From IMG/VR virus record IMGVR_UViG_3300023296_000639, positions 1 to 64,000 of that record: 64,000 bases of DNA; one strand, written 5' to 3'. The position numbers were made by a program, and so were the translations under genes. Of this stretch, positions 47,493 to 54,993 are shown piece after piece. How positions within the stretch are numbered: the stretch's first letter is position 1; each line of letters opens with the position of its first letter. Source of the DNA: a virus. Below the pieces are notes generated by a model that was not told the DNA's origin, searched no databases, and was given only the letters and a program-made list of their open reading frames with translations.

Positions 47493-47729
47493 ATGTCACT
47501 ATCATCAGCATATCGTGCTAAATTCATTGTATCCATTTATGAAGAAGACGGGGTATCTAGGGTATCCGTTGACAAGAATAGACAAGGCAGGACAGGTAAT
47601 CTTGATCCAGTTGCATATCCACCCGACGAGTTGAAAATGCTTTGGAAGATGTTTATCGGATTAAAGAATGATCCAAAATACAAAGATGCATATGATAAGT
47701 TAAAGTTCATGTATGAGTTAAGTGAATGA
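47493..47729 (+). CDS. Hypothetical protein, paralogue of 47726
   Basis: The 78-residue protein ends PPDELKMLWKMFIGLKNDPK followed by YKDAYDKLKFMYELSE. The last 40 residues are closely related to the end of the next gene, so the two are tandem duplicates. Coupled by a 4-nt overlap. Function unknown. Confidence 0.65.
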   Translation: MSLSSAYRAKFIVSIYEEDGVSRVSVDKNRQGRTGNLDPVAYPPDELKMLWKMFIGLKNDPKYKDAYDKLKFMYELSE

Positions 47730-48040
47730 ACGGAATCAAATCAGGTGCAATGAACGTCATTTCTGGCGGCACTGGCAAAGGTAAATCAGTTATAGATACA
47801 ATGATGCATTCTGACGTTATTATTTCTATACGGCATGGCTTTGGTGATGATGCTTGGGAAGGGCGACGGGTATGTATTGAGAAGAATCGATATACTGGCG
47901 AATGCGGTGTATTACCATCAGAAACTTGTGATCCTGCTGAACTTGATATGTTATTGAAACTGTATTTTTATCTAAAAGACGATCCGAAATACAAAAATGC
48001 ATATGACAAGTTAAAATTTATTTATGAACTAAGTGAATAA
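47726..48040 (+). CDS. Paralogue with Walker A-like N-terminus
   Basis: The 104-residue protein starts MNGIKSGAMNVISGGTGKGK followed by SVIDTMM, a good P-loop sequence, and ends CDPAELDMLLKLYFYLKDDP, matching the preceding gene. A P-loop alone, with no Walker B or core, cannot form a normal NTPase, so the first 27 residues may be a grafted fragment of an ATPase gene. Confidence 0.65.
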   Translation: MNGIKSGAMNVISGGTGKGKSVIDTMMHSDVIISIRHGFGDDAWEGRRVCIEKNRYTGECGVLPSETCDPAELDMLLKLYFYLKDDPKYKNAYDKLKFIYELSE

Positions 48041-48045
48041 AAGAC

Positions 48046-48075
48046 TTGACATAACGATACCAATGTGTGTATAAT
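48046..48075 (+). promoter_or_regulatory. Sigma70 promoter of the LPP20-like gene
   Basis: TTGACA 48046-48051, an 18-nt spacer and TATAAT 48070-48075; a leader with AAAGAGGA precedes ATG 48114. Confidence 0.75.
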
Positions 48076-48113
48076 GATTACAGTTAAACTTTAACAATAA
48101 AGAGGATATCACT

Positions 48114-48710
48114 ATGAATACTAAACTTCTATCGGCAGTTGCCGGTGTAATGTTCTTGGCTGGATGTGCGGCAGACCCCGGTTCGCCAGAAGCCCGTTAT
48201 CAAGCCTATCTTGACGCACAAGAAGCGAAACAAGAAGCCATTCAAGAACAGGTAGACAATATTCCAGACTGGTTTATTGATCCACCACAGAGCAATATCG
48301 CTGTATATACAGTGGGTTCGGGTGCATCCAAAAGTCTGGATATGTCCCTTACCAAAGCAACCCTATCGGCAAAACGTCAGCTTGCAGACCGCATGGCTGG
48401 TGAGTTGAGCGAAGTTATTCGTGAGTTTGCCACCGAGATTGGGTCCAGCGATGATCCAACGGTCTTTGAAGAAATGGAACGGGCGACCAAAAACGTTGTT
48501 CGTAACACTGCGGTATACGGTTATCGTATTGCCAACAAAGAAATCGTAGCTAAATCGGGTGGGGTGTATCAAACATATATCCTATTGGAATACGGTGACG
48601 AAGAAATCAATAAAGTATTGAAACGTGTTATTCAACAGCAACAGCTTGCTGAACGTGATAAGCGTAAAGCTTCTTTGTATAAAGAGCTTGAAAAACAAGT
48701 AGCACAATAA
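48114..48710 (+). CDS. LPP20-like lipoprotein
   Basis: The 198-residue protein has a lipoprotein signal (MFLAGCAADPG). DNIPDWFIDPPQSNIAVYTV, GSGASKSLDMSLTKATLSAK and the late YQTYILLEYGDEEINK follow, the LPP20 pattern (PxWFxxPP, then GxGxSxSLxxAxxxA). LPP20 proteins are outer-membrane-associated lipoproteins of unclear role. The C-terminal end is a charged coiled coil. A terminator lies at 48731. Confidence 0.7.
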   Translation: MNTKLLSAVAGVMFLAGCAADPGSPEARYQAYLDAQEAKQEAIQEQVDNIPDWFIDPPQSNIAVYTVGSGASKSLDMSLTKATLSAKRQLADRMAGELSEVIREFATEIGSSDDPTVFEEMERATKNVVRNTAVYGYRIANKEIVAKSGGVYQTYILLEYGDEEINKVLKRVIQQQQLAERDKRKASLYKELEKQVAQ

Positions 48711-48730
48711 CGAACATTGATATATTAGAA

Positions 48731-48770
48731 AAGGGCGGTTCCTACGGGTGCCGTCCTTTTTGTATAAATA
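48731..48770 (+). terminator. Terminator fused to a late promoter
   Basis: The stem AAGGGCGG (48731-48738) pairs with CCGTCCTT (48751-48758, one G-U pair), followed by T5 and then TATAAATA at 48763-48770. Its U-tract leads straight into the late octamer that serves the gene at 48792. Confidence 0.75.
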
Positions 48771-48791
48771 ACATATCAGTGAGGATTTAGA

Positions 48792-49697
48792 ATGCGCATA
48801 TCAGAAATAGCTGTCGGCGAAGCACCTATTAGTGACTATCAGACAATAAGCGATGAACCATCCAGTCAGCGGGGTGACCCAACGGCTATCAGTAAAGACC
48901 CAGAAGCATTTGCAAAGCGGTCATCAAGTTTCACTGATAAACGTGATCGTGTTCTTACAACGAATCCAAAAGCAGTTCAGCAGTTAAAGAAAAAGTGGGA
49001 AAAGATTGGCGAAGATGTATATGTTTATGTGGTTAATAGCAAAGAAGCAAGGGATCACACAGAGGTCGGCGTAGTAACTCGTGAATGGCTTGAGACACAA
49101 ATGCCAGCCATTGCCCCACACATTCCACAACACGAAGACGGTATTACTATTTTATACACAAACAACAAGGGTGCCGAGAAGGTTCCTATGACGCCTTGGA
49201 TTATGGCACATCGTCTTGCACACGCAATGGCACGTGGCAAATGGCAAGGTGGTAGGGACATCAATGAATATAGTGAAGCCGAGCGTTCCATTAACGATAC
49301 CGTTGCCGATATTTTAAAGACAAGTTATGGGTATACGCCGCCATCTACTGATAAATATGGAAATGACAGAACATCGACGGTAAGATATGAAAAGATACGT
49401 AAAAAGTTTTTTGAAGAGATTGGCACCTTTCGTTCGGCAAGAAATAAAAAACTTCGTGCTGATTTCGAGTTTTTGAATGAAGTCATTGCACAATACATTA
49501 TCACTGGAAAAATAACATTTAATCCGATTCCGCAGAAAATCATTTTAACGAAGGCTTGGGGTAATGACGCAGATGGGATTTATCTTCGCAATGATGAAGA
49601 TATGTCAAATCAAATGATTCAAACATTATCACGTGACCTTGAATATTATGTAGAAAATATGTTTAGCCAATCTATTGGCCGCATATTTGTGATGTAA
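48792..49697 (+). CDS. Hypothetical protein with HxxxH motif
   Basis: The 301-residue protein starts MRISEIAVGEAPISDYQTIS, a start style common to T4-like phage proteins. PWIMAHRLAHAMARGKWQGG resembles a metallopeptidase helix with Arg in place of the catalytic Glu (HRLAH), and EYSEAERSINDTVADILK follows. It may be an inactive relative of the HExxH phage proteins. Late promoter upstream; coupled to the next gene. Confidence 0.55.
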   Translation: MRISEIAVGEAPISDYQTISDEPSSQRGDPTAISKDPEAFAKRSSSFTDKRDRVLTTNPKAVQQLKKKWEKIGEDVYVYVVNSKEARDHTEVGVVTREWLETQMPAIAPHIPQHEDGITILYTNNKGAEKVPMTPWIMAHRLAHAMARGKWQGGRDINEYSEAERSINDTVADILKTSYGYTPPSTDKYGNDRTSTVRYEKIRKKFFEEIGTFRSARNKKLRADFEFLNEVIAQYIITGKITFNPIPQKIILTKAWGNDADGIYLRNDEDMSNQMIQTLSRDLEYYVENMFSQSIGRIFVM

Positions 49698-50053
49698 TGC
49701 GTATATTCGAGTTTGACCAAAAAGAGATTCCATCCTTGAAGTTCTATAGTGGCGTCACAGATTCACACTCTGGACAGACAAACGGTGTGTTGTGGGCATA
49801 TGACCCGACAAAATACCAACGAGGCTTCGATGCAAAACAAGTCGAAGGACCGGGCATCTATGGTTACATCGAATGGGTAAGTTATCAGGGCGAAACCCAG
49901 ATTCAAATGATTGAGGTATTGCCAGAGTTCCGTCGCAAGAGCATTGGATCACAAATGGTCAAGGCACTTAATGGCAGCACATCCGACAATGTTGTGTGGA
50001 GTGGCACCACCGATGATGGTGAGAATCTACGTAAGTCTATAGAAAAACTTTAA
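49697..50053 (+). CDS. GNAT-family acetyltransferase
   Basis: The 118-residue protein starts MRIFEFDQKEIPSLKFYSGV. IQMIEVLPEFRRKSIGSQMV, followed by KALN, is the GNAT motif A (V-x-P-x-x-R-x-x-x-I-G) binding acetyl-CoA. It is short (GNAT is usually 140-150), lacking part of the first strands. The substrate is unknown. Confidence 0.7.
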   Translation: MRIFEFDQKEIPSLKFYSGVTDSHSGQTNGVLWAYDPTKYQRGFDAKQVEGPGIYGYIEWVSYQGETQIQMIEVLPEFRRKSIGSQMVKALNGSTSDNVVWSGTTDDGENLRKSIEKL

Positions 50054-50063
50054 CCGCCGTTTT

Positions 50064-50071
50064 TATAAATA
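50064..50071 (+). promoter_or_regulatory. T4-type late promoter octamer
   Basis: TATAAATA ends 5 nt before the ATG at 50077. Confidence 0.6.
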
Positions 50072-50076
50072 TTCTT

Positions 50077-51405
50077 ATGAAACCTGTACAGGAATGCGAA
50101 CGTTTACTTGACCAACTATCACTCGCTATTGATAATGGTTTGCCCGAAACTTATATAAATACCTTGACAGTTAAGATCAGTATGGTAGTATCACATTATG
50201 AGAGCAAACACATTATGAGAGCAAACGAATTCACCGAGGCGAAAATGAGCCAGTCAAAGTTTCAGCATCTATTGACACCAGCAGTAACGCATCTTGACGA
50301 TGTTATGCGTAAAGGCGGTTTTGAAATCCGTATTGTCGGCGGTGCAGTCCGTGACTTGGTATTAGGTAAAGACCCCAAAGACATTGATATGGCGACAGAC
50401 GCCACCCCTGATCAAATGATTGAAGTGTTTGACCGTGCGGGTATCTCGTGGGTGCCTACAGGCTTAGAACACGGCACGTTGACCGTTGTATTGGACGGTG
50501 AGCCTATTGAAATCACAACCTTGCGTATCGATTCAGAAACTGATGGTCGCCACGCTGATGTAGAGTTTACCACAGATTGGAAAGTTGATGCTGAACGCCG
50601 TGACTTGACGTTCAACGCTATGTCAATGGACTTGGATGGTAACCTGTTTGACTACTTCGGTGGTGTTGAAGACTTGAAGGCTGGTAAGGCTAAGTTTGTT
50701 GGCGATGCTGGTCAGCGTATGGAAGAAGACTTCCTGCGTATCCTGCGCTTCTTCCGTTTTCAAGGCCGTATGCCTACCCCGCAATGGGATAAAGAAACAT
50801 TGTCCAAAGTCGCCGAAAAGGCAGAAGGATTGACTGGTATCTCCGGTGAGCGTGTATGGATGGAATTGACTAAAATCCTGTCAGGTAATCACGCCGAAGA
50901 AATCTTGAAGATGATGGATAATACTGGTGTGGCAGATGCTATCGGATTGCCGATGAATAACTTGAATGAATTTACTCGTGTAAAGCAAATCACTAACAAT
51001 TACAACCTACTGGCAGCATCGTTGGTTGACGATATGAATCAATTGAAGACACTACGAAAGCGTTGGAAGTTTAGCAATAACGAAAATGATATGATTGAAT
51101 TCATTGTTGCTAACCGTGACATCAATATCACAGTAGAAAATGCAAAGCGTTTGATGTCTAAACCAAAGGCACAACCAAGCAAGATTCGTGCAGTATTGCA
51201 CTACCAAGGCAAAAGTAAATTGGCGAATTCATTGAAGCGTTGGAAAGCACCAGAATTTCCCGTCACTGGAAAAGACCTGTTGGCAACTGGTATGACATCC
51301 GGCAAAGAAATGGGTGCGGCGTTGGCAGCAATGCGTAAGCGTTGGGAAGACAGTGACTTTACGTTGAGTAAAGATCAGTTAATCCAACAAAAAAACCCAG
51401 CATAA
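50077..51405 (+). CDS. cca: CCA-adding tRNA nucleotidyltransferase
   Basis: The 442-residue protein has GFEIRIVGGAVRDLVLGKDP followed by KDIDMATDATPDQM (the GGxVRD and DxD catalytic block), EITTLRID, ERRDLTFNAMSMDLDG, and EEDFLRILRFFRFQGRM. These are the class II CCA enzyme motifs A-E. The C-terminal 130 residues are helical and variable. It repairs or adds the CCA end of tRNAs. The first 50 residues are extra; ATG 50202 or 50248 are alternative starts. No tRNA gene was seen in the window, so it may serve host tRNAs cleaved during infection. Confidence 0.9.
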   Translation: MKPVQECERLLDQLSLAIDNGLPETYINTLTVKISMVVSHYESKHIMRANEFTEAKMSQSKFQHLLTPAVTHLDDVMRKGGFEIRIVGGAVRDLVLGKDPKDIDMATDATPDQMIEVFDRAGISWVPTGLEHGTLTVVLDGEPIEITTLRIDSETDGRHADVEFTTDWKVDAERRDLTFNAMSMDLDGNLFDYFGGVEDLKAGKAKFVGDAGQRMEEDFLRILRFFRFQGRMPTPQWDKETLSKVAEKAEGLTGISGERVWMELTKILSGNHAEEILKMMDNTGVADAIGLPMNNLNEFTRVKQITNNYNLLAASLVDDMNQLKTLRKRWKFSNNENDMIEFIVANRDINITVENAKRLMSKPKAQPSKIRAVLHYQGKSKLANSLKRWKAPEFPVTGKDLLATGMTSGKEMGAALAAMRKRWEDSDFTLSKDQLIQQKNPA

Positions 51406-51417
51406 AAGCTGGGTTTT
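51392..51417. terminator. Bidirectional terminator
   Basis: AAAACCCAGC, a 6-nt loop, then GCTGGGTTTT: a perfect 10-bp stem with A- and T-tracts, placed between the converging cca gene and the minus-strand gene at 51443. Confidence 0.9.
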
Positions 51418-51442
51418 CGTTAATCTAATCCTTTAAACTATA

Positions 51443-51646
51443 TTAAATCATCATTGCTTCTGCTTCTGATTTTAGTTCTGTCTCGTTAGTAGCTTTGGAA
51501 CGAGAAGCGATAGTTTCATTATCGCCGGGAAGAAGATCAACTTTCGATTTGATATATTCTTTCAAACGGTCAGTAGTGATGTACCCATTGTTAGCTTTGA
51601 TTGCTTCAATGGCATATGGCTCAAGTTCTGCTTCTGTGTGATACAT
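51443..51646 (-). CDS. Hypothetical protein after the restriction-modification pair
   Basis: The 67-residue acidic protein starts MYHTEAELEPYAIEAIKANN, with YITTDRLKEYIKSKVDLLPG. It has its own minus-strand sigma70 promoter (TTGACA 51695-51700, TAATAT 51673-51678) and AAAGGAG. A winged-helix-like start is possible. It could be a regulator for the adjacent pair, but this is not shown. Confidence 0.55.
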   Translation of the reverse strand: MYHTEAELEPYAIEAIKANNGYITTDRLKEYIKSKVDLLPGDNETIASRSKATNETELKSEAEAMMI

Positions 51647-51704
51647 AATAACTCCTTTGTGTTTAAGTTAGTATATTACCATACCTAGTATATATGTCAA
51701 GCTA

Positions 51705-52565
51705 TTATTCAAACAATGATGAAAACCTGTCATCTTTTGAGTTGTACATAAGAATCTCAGTAGCTTTCTTTGCTTCGTGACCGCCTTCGACCACCTTGCG
51801 ACGACCGGCAGTATATGTGACTGGGAACCTATGAACTCTAGCTGCCCTATTATCAAAGAACCCGTCGCCAGAATCCCGATTACACAACCATACGTTATAA
51901 TTATTCTCTACAACGCCAATGAGTTTTTCGGTTTCACTATCGGCGAATGCCGCATTATAATCGGCGAACGAATTACGATATGGTGGATCATAGAATGTAA
52001 AATCAGATATTGGAACATTAGACCAATCCCCACACGTGATCACGATATTCTTATTAGATAATAGTGTGTGCCAACATTCCATAACTTCTCTATCATATAC
52101 CGCAGTTGTTTGGGTTAGTAACCCACTCGGTGTGCCATAGCGATTATTGGTGTTTTTGTTAATTTGCCATATACCATTAAACCCGGTCTTCATAAGAAAA
52201 TACAAAGTTGCCGCTTCTTCTGGCATTGACCACTTCTGATAATCATATGCGTGTTCCTGTCGAATATCATAGTAGTATTTTTTACGATCTTCTTTGGATA
52301 ACGGAAGGTATTTCGCTTCGTATGCGTTAATGGTATTCGTAAACTCGCTGTAGTTATTCTTAATCGCAATGTAAATGTTTATCAATGATTGGTTAATGTC
52401 ATTGATATAACAAGTTTTTGGATCATAGCGTTTAATGACGTGTAAAAACATAGCTCCGCCACCAAAGAAGGGTTCGGAGTATGTTTTTACACCATTCGGA
52501 AAGAATGGCTGGTAATGCTTGAGCATTTTGTTCTTGCCGCCAGCCCATATGTATAATGGTTTCAC
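51705..52565 (-). CDS. D12-class adenine-N6 DNA methyltransferase
   Basis: The 286-residue protein starts MKPLYIWAGGKNKMLKHYQP. YSEPFFGGGAMFLHV (motif I FxGxG), YINDINQSLIN, LKTG-type FLMKTGFNGIWQIN and DFTFYDPPYRN (motif IV DPPY) follow. This is the Dam/DpnM order with a target-recognition part between. It starts within the end of the nuclease-like gene upstream (4-nt overlap), as in type II restriction-modification operons. It probably protects the phage's own DNA from that nuclease. Confidence 0.9.
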   Translation of the reverse strand: MKPLYIWAGGKNKMLKHYQPFFPNGVKTYSEPFFGGGAMFLHVIKRYDPKTCYINDINQSLINIYIAIKNNYSEFTNTINAYEAKYLPLSKEDRKKYYYDIRQEHAYDYQKWSMPEEAATLYFLMKTGFNGIWQINKNTNNRYGTPSGLLTQTTAVYDREVMECWHTLLSNKNIVITCGDWSNVPISDFTFYDPPYRNSFADYNAAFADSETEKLIGVVENNYNVWLCNRDSGDGFFDNRAARVHRFPVTYTAGRRKVVEGGHEAKKATEILMYNSKDDRFSSLFE

Positions 52566-53110
52566 TGTTTTAATGCCTTTTCGATAATACTATTAACGTA
52601 TTCTTGTGTGAACCCTTCTTCGTGACCGAAGAAAGAACTGCCTTTTGTATACAGTTCATTCCACACACGGGTGTCTTTAAACACAGCTTCGTCAATAGCC
52701 AACGCTACGTTGAATGTGCGATACATGGTTGACTTTGGTAGAGTACCTGTGCCGCTACAAAAAGTAACATACATAACGTCTGGATTTATATGCTGTGCAA
52801 CCGCCCGATTTTTAAACCAACGCTCACATGCATTTCCTACTGGACCTTGTTTCTTTGCTTCGGCAACCAATACTAGTTGGTCATCCTTATCGAACCACAT
52901 CCCGCCATCGGGTGACATACCAACGCATCCATCTTTGCCAAAGATGCCATTGCCAGTGATTGAAGATTTGCATGTATATCCTTCAATGGTCATGGACTTT
53001 GTATTCTTTAACATTTCGTCCAGTCTTTTAGAATCCGTGTCGTATGCTGTAGTTCCCGCTTGAATACCGCCACGGAAGTCCTTATTGTAAGTGCTTAATA
53101 CTTTTGTCAT
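52562..53110 (-). CDS. EcoRI-like type II restriction endonuclease
   Basis: The 182-residue protein has GMSPDGGMWFDKDDQLVLVA with AEAKKQGPVGNACERWFKNR. This matches the PD-(D/E)xK core of the EcoRI/RsrI group (PDG-D, VEAKHQG, then GNAxERxxKN), and MYVTFCSGTG follows as in that group. It is shorter than EcoRI (277). Its gene is first in an operon with an adenine methyltransferase. Cleavage specificity is unknown. The ATG has AAAGGA before it. Confidence 0.8.
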   Translation of the reverse strand: MTKVLSTYNKDFRGGIQAGTTAYDTDSKRLDEMLKNTKSMTIEGYTCKSSITGNGIFGKDGCVGMSPDGGMWFDKDDQLVLVAEAKKQGPVGNACERWFKNRAVAQHINPDVMYVTFCSGTGTLPKSTMYRTFNVALAIDEAVFKDTRVWNELYTKGSSFFGHEEGFTQEYVNSIIEKALKQ

Positions 53111-53128
53111 TTATTTATCCTTTCCAAA

Positions 53129-53214
53129 AATGATTGACATTATTGATTTAATAGATTACACTTCATTTAACAATGATTGACATCATTGATTTAATAGATT
53201 ACACTTCATTTAAC
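53129..53214 (+). repeat. 43-bp tandem repeat containing a promoter
   Basis: Positions 53129-53171 and 53172-53214 differ by one base. Each copy holds TTGACAT with TACACT 17 nt on, so two promoters stand in tandem before the gene at 53240. Confidence 0.85.
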
Positions 53215-53239
53215 AATTAGGCACATAGGAACCTCGTAA

Positions 53240-53389
53240 ATGTTAGAAGATATCGATCTTGATCTTAAAGAAGTAGAAAAGTTTCTACAAGATGGCGGCG
53301 ATATGGAAGATTTAATTATCTCTGTATTTATTGAATATGGATATGACCCAGAGACAGCCTTTGAAATGGCTAAATCTTATTTTTTATAG
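53240..53389 (+). CDS. Small acidic protein
   Basis: The 49-residue protein starts MLEDIDLDLKEVEKFLQDGG and ends YDPETAFEMAKSYFL. Two helices are likely. AGGAACC lies before the ATG. It converges with the minus-strand gene at 53377, overlapping it by 13 nt. Confidence 0.6.
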   Translation: MLEDIDLDLKEVEKFLQDGGDMEDLIISVFIEYGYDPETAFEMAKSYFL

Positions 53390-53958
53390 AACTTCGTAAC
53401 ATCTGTAACTAAATTAGCCACATCGGGGTCTGCTAACACGACCGCCAAAAAATCTATTGGTGCCCGAGCGCCAGTGAATGCATATAGTTCTTGTTGGTTA
53501 TCAGAAACAAGGTCTTTTCCGATGTGATAATTTTTCGCTGCTATAGACACAAGTTTTTCTAGCATTCGACTGTCTTGTGTGTGTAATAATGCGCCAAAGC
53601 CCCAAGACGATCCTGATTGATTTCTTCCTCTATATATCGCACCCATATCATTGGATTGTCCAACTTTACTTGCGGTTCCTTCGAACGAGAATTTAATTGG
53701 ATTTTGTATATCTATAATTGGGAAACCGCCACTCGATTCAGATAATCCATATATTAGGTGTCCAGAACCACCGATATAAACACACGGTACATGATACGTT
53801 TTTTCGAATCTACTATGAGATACCCCATAGTGTTCTGTTATACAACTGTTATAATCATCTTGATTAAAATATGGATGATCGCATGGACCTTTTTTATCCA
53901 ACACATTGTAAATTAAGGATTGCGGTAGAAAATTCTTTGTTATTAATTGTTTAGTCAT
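53377..53958 (-). CDS. Hypothetical protein near the restriction-modification genes
   Basis: The 193-residue protein contains VPCVYIGGSGHLIYGLSESS, IKFSFEGTASKVGQSNDMGA and ELYAFTGARAPIDFLAVVLA. No family recognised. A TATAAT-like box on the minus strand (53996-54001) and an AAAGAGA leader precede it. Shares strand and neighbourhood with the restriction-modification pair but is separated from it by the promoter repeat. Confidence 0.6.
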   Translation of the reverse strand: MTKQLITKNFLPQSLIYNVLDKKGPCDHPYFNQDDYNSCITEHYGVSHSRFEKTYHVPCVYIGGSGHLIYGLSESSGGFPIIDIQNPIKFSFEGTASKVGQSNDMGAIYRGRNQSGSSWGFGALLHTQDSRMLEKLVSIAAKNYHIGKDLVSDNQQELYAFTGARAPIDFLAVVLADPDVANLVTDVTKFYKK

Positions 53959-54091
53959 TAAAATGTCTCTTTCTGTGTGATTGAATTTATAAACTATTAT
54001 ACCATGCGCACAGGTGGTGATTTCAATATAAAAGATTATATAAACATATTGACTATTATTACGAGTATTTGATATAATACATATTTATGGG

Positions 54092-54120
54092 TTGACAATC
54101 TACTGATTTGTGGGTATAGT
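54092..54120 (+). promoter_or_regulatory. Sigma70 promoter
   Basis: TTGACA 54092-54097, a 17-nt spacer and TATAGT 54115-54120. A second one upstream has TTGACT 54049-54054 and TATAAT 54073-54078. Both read toward ATG 54147. Confidence 0.7.
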
Positions 54121-54146
54121 TACATCATAATGAAAAGGAAGAGAAA

Positions 54147-54305
54147 ATGCAGATTTATATGGACACCAGCGACAACATTAGCGCCAGCGAAATGGCAGCA
54201 TTTATGTCCGAAATCAACTCTATTTTGGTCAACCAAAACCCCAAGCGTGAAGAAGCCGCCCGTATTATTGAAATGAACGGTCAGGCAGCAGAAGCTAATA
54301 AATGA
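54147..54305 (+). CDS. Small helical protein
   Basis: The 52-residue protein starts MQIYMDTSDNISASEMAAFM, a two-helix pattern. AAGGAAGAG precedes the ATG. It overlaps the next gene by 4 nt. No family recognised. Confidence 0.6.
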   Translation: MQIYMDTSDNISASEMAAFMSEINSILVNQNPKREEAARIIEMNGQAAEANK

Positions 54306-54511
54306 TTTGGTCACTTGTGCTAATATCTGTTTTAACCGGTAATCCTGTCGTAGACTTGAAACCACTTGGTAAGTTTTCTGTATATGGGCATTGTGACCGT
54401 ATGATGCAGAAAATGAATGCGAAACGTGATATATCCGTCAGTTATTTTGACTGCCGCTTGCAGTTACCAAATGGAATCCGTGAAAATAAAGAAAAAATCG
54501 AGGCAAGATAA
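54302..54511 (+). CDS. Small exported protein
   Basis: The 69-residue protein starts with a hydrophobic stretch (MIWSLVLISVLTGNPVVDLK), then GHCDRMMQKMNAKRD and YFDCRLQL with two cysteines that could pair in the periplasm. The signal is plausible but short. Function unknown. Confidence 0.55.
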   Translation: MIWSLVLISVLTGNPVVDLKPLGKFSVYGHCDRMMQKMNAKRDISVSYFDCRLQLPNGIRENKEKIEAR

Positions 54512-54589
54512 ATACAATATGATCGACTAGAATACTACTATTTGCGAGGTACAACAGCCCATTCAAAGATGCTGTTGACCTCTTTTTTT
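54507..54589 (+). ncRNA. Possible short late RNA ending at a strong terminator
   Basis: GATAAATA (54507-54514) predicts a start near 54521. A strong terminator follows at once: GAGGT-A-CAACAGC (54546-54558) pairs with GCTGTTG-ACCTC (54571-54582), then seven Ts. The product would be about 65-70 nt and has no gene. The octamer overlaps the end of the upstream gene, so it may be fortuitous and the hairpin simply ends that gene. Confidence 0.4.
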
Positions 54590-54604
54590 GTGCGGAGATG
54601 AAAA

Positions 54605-54769
54605 ATGGATAGTTTAGAATATATCGAAATGACAGGCTGTGAGCGTATTTTACATCGTGTATCAGCAACAAGCGTTAACACACCGTGGGCAGCAGATGCC
54701 GACAAAAACTTAGAGATTGTCAAACAGTTTTTGGCACATCGTTATCAAGAATTAAAGGATAAAACTTAA
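54605..54769 (+). CDS. Hypothetical small protein upstream of infA
   Basis: The 54-residue protein starts [20 protein letters not shown] and ends [22 protein letters not shown] lies 6 nt before the ATG. It ends 2 nt before the TTG start of the IF-1 gene, so they are probably co-translated. Confidence 0.6.
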   Translation: MDSLEYIEMTGCERILHRVSATSVNTPWAADADKNLEIVKQFLAHRYQELKDKT

Positions 54770-54771
54770 CA

Positions 54772-54993
54772 TTGGCTAAAGAAGAATTGCTAGAATTAGA
54801 GGGTGAAATCATTGACGTTTTACCACAAAGTATGTTTAAAATCAAAGTGGATAATTCGGAACACATAGTTCTGGCATATCTTAGCGGAAAGATGCGCAAG
54901 TTCAAAATCAAGTTGGTATTGGGCGATAAGGTTAAAATCGAAGTGTCACCATATGACGTTTCAAAAGGTCGAGTAACTTATAGGCATAAATGA
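54772..54993 (+). CDS. infA: Translation initiation factor IF-1
   Basis: The 73-residue protein from a TTG start reads [40 protein letters not shown], and ends [16 protein letters not shown]. This is full-length bacterial IF-1, an OB-fold (E-G-x-V/I-x-E/D-V-L-P, SGKMRK, DKVxxExSPYDxxKGRIxYR). The phage form differs at [11 protein letters not shown] where bacteria have NYIRILxGDKV. IF-1 binds the 30S A site during initiation. With bS21 (16520) it points to phage control of start-codon choice. Confidence 0.92.
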   Translation: MAKEELLELEGEIIDVLPQSMFKIKVDNSEHIVLAYLSGKMRKFKIKLVLGDKVKIEVSPYDVSKGRVTYRHK

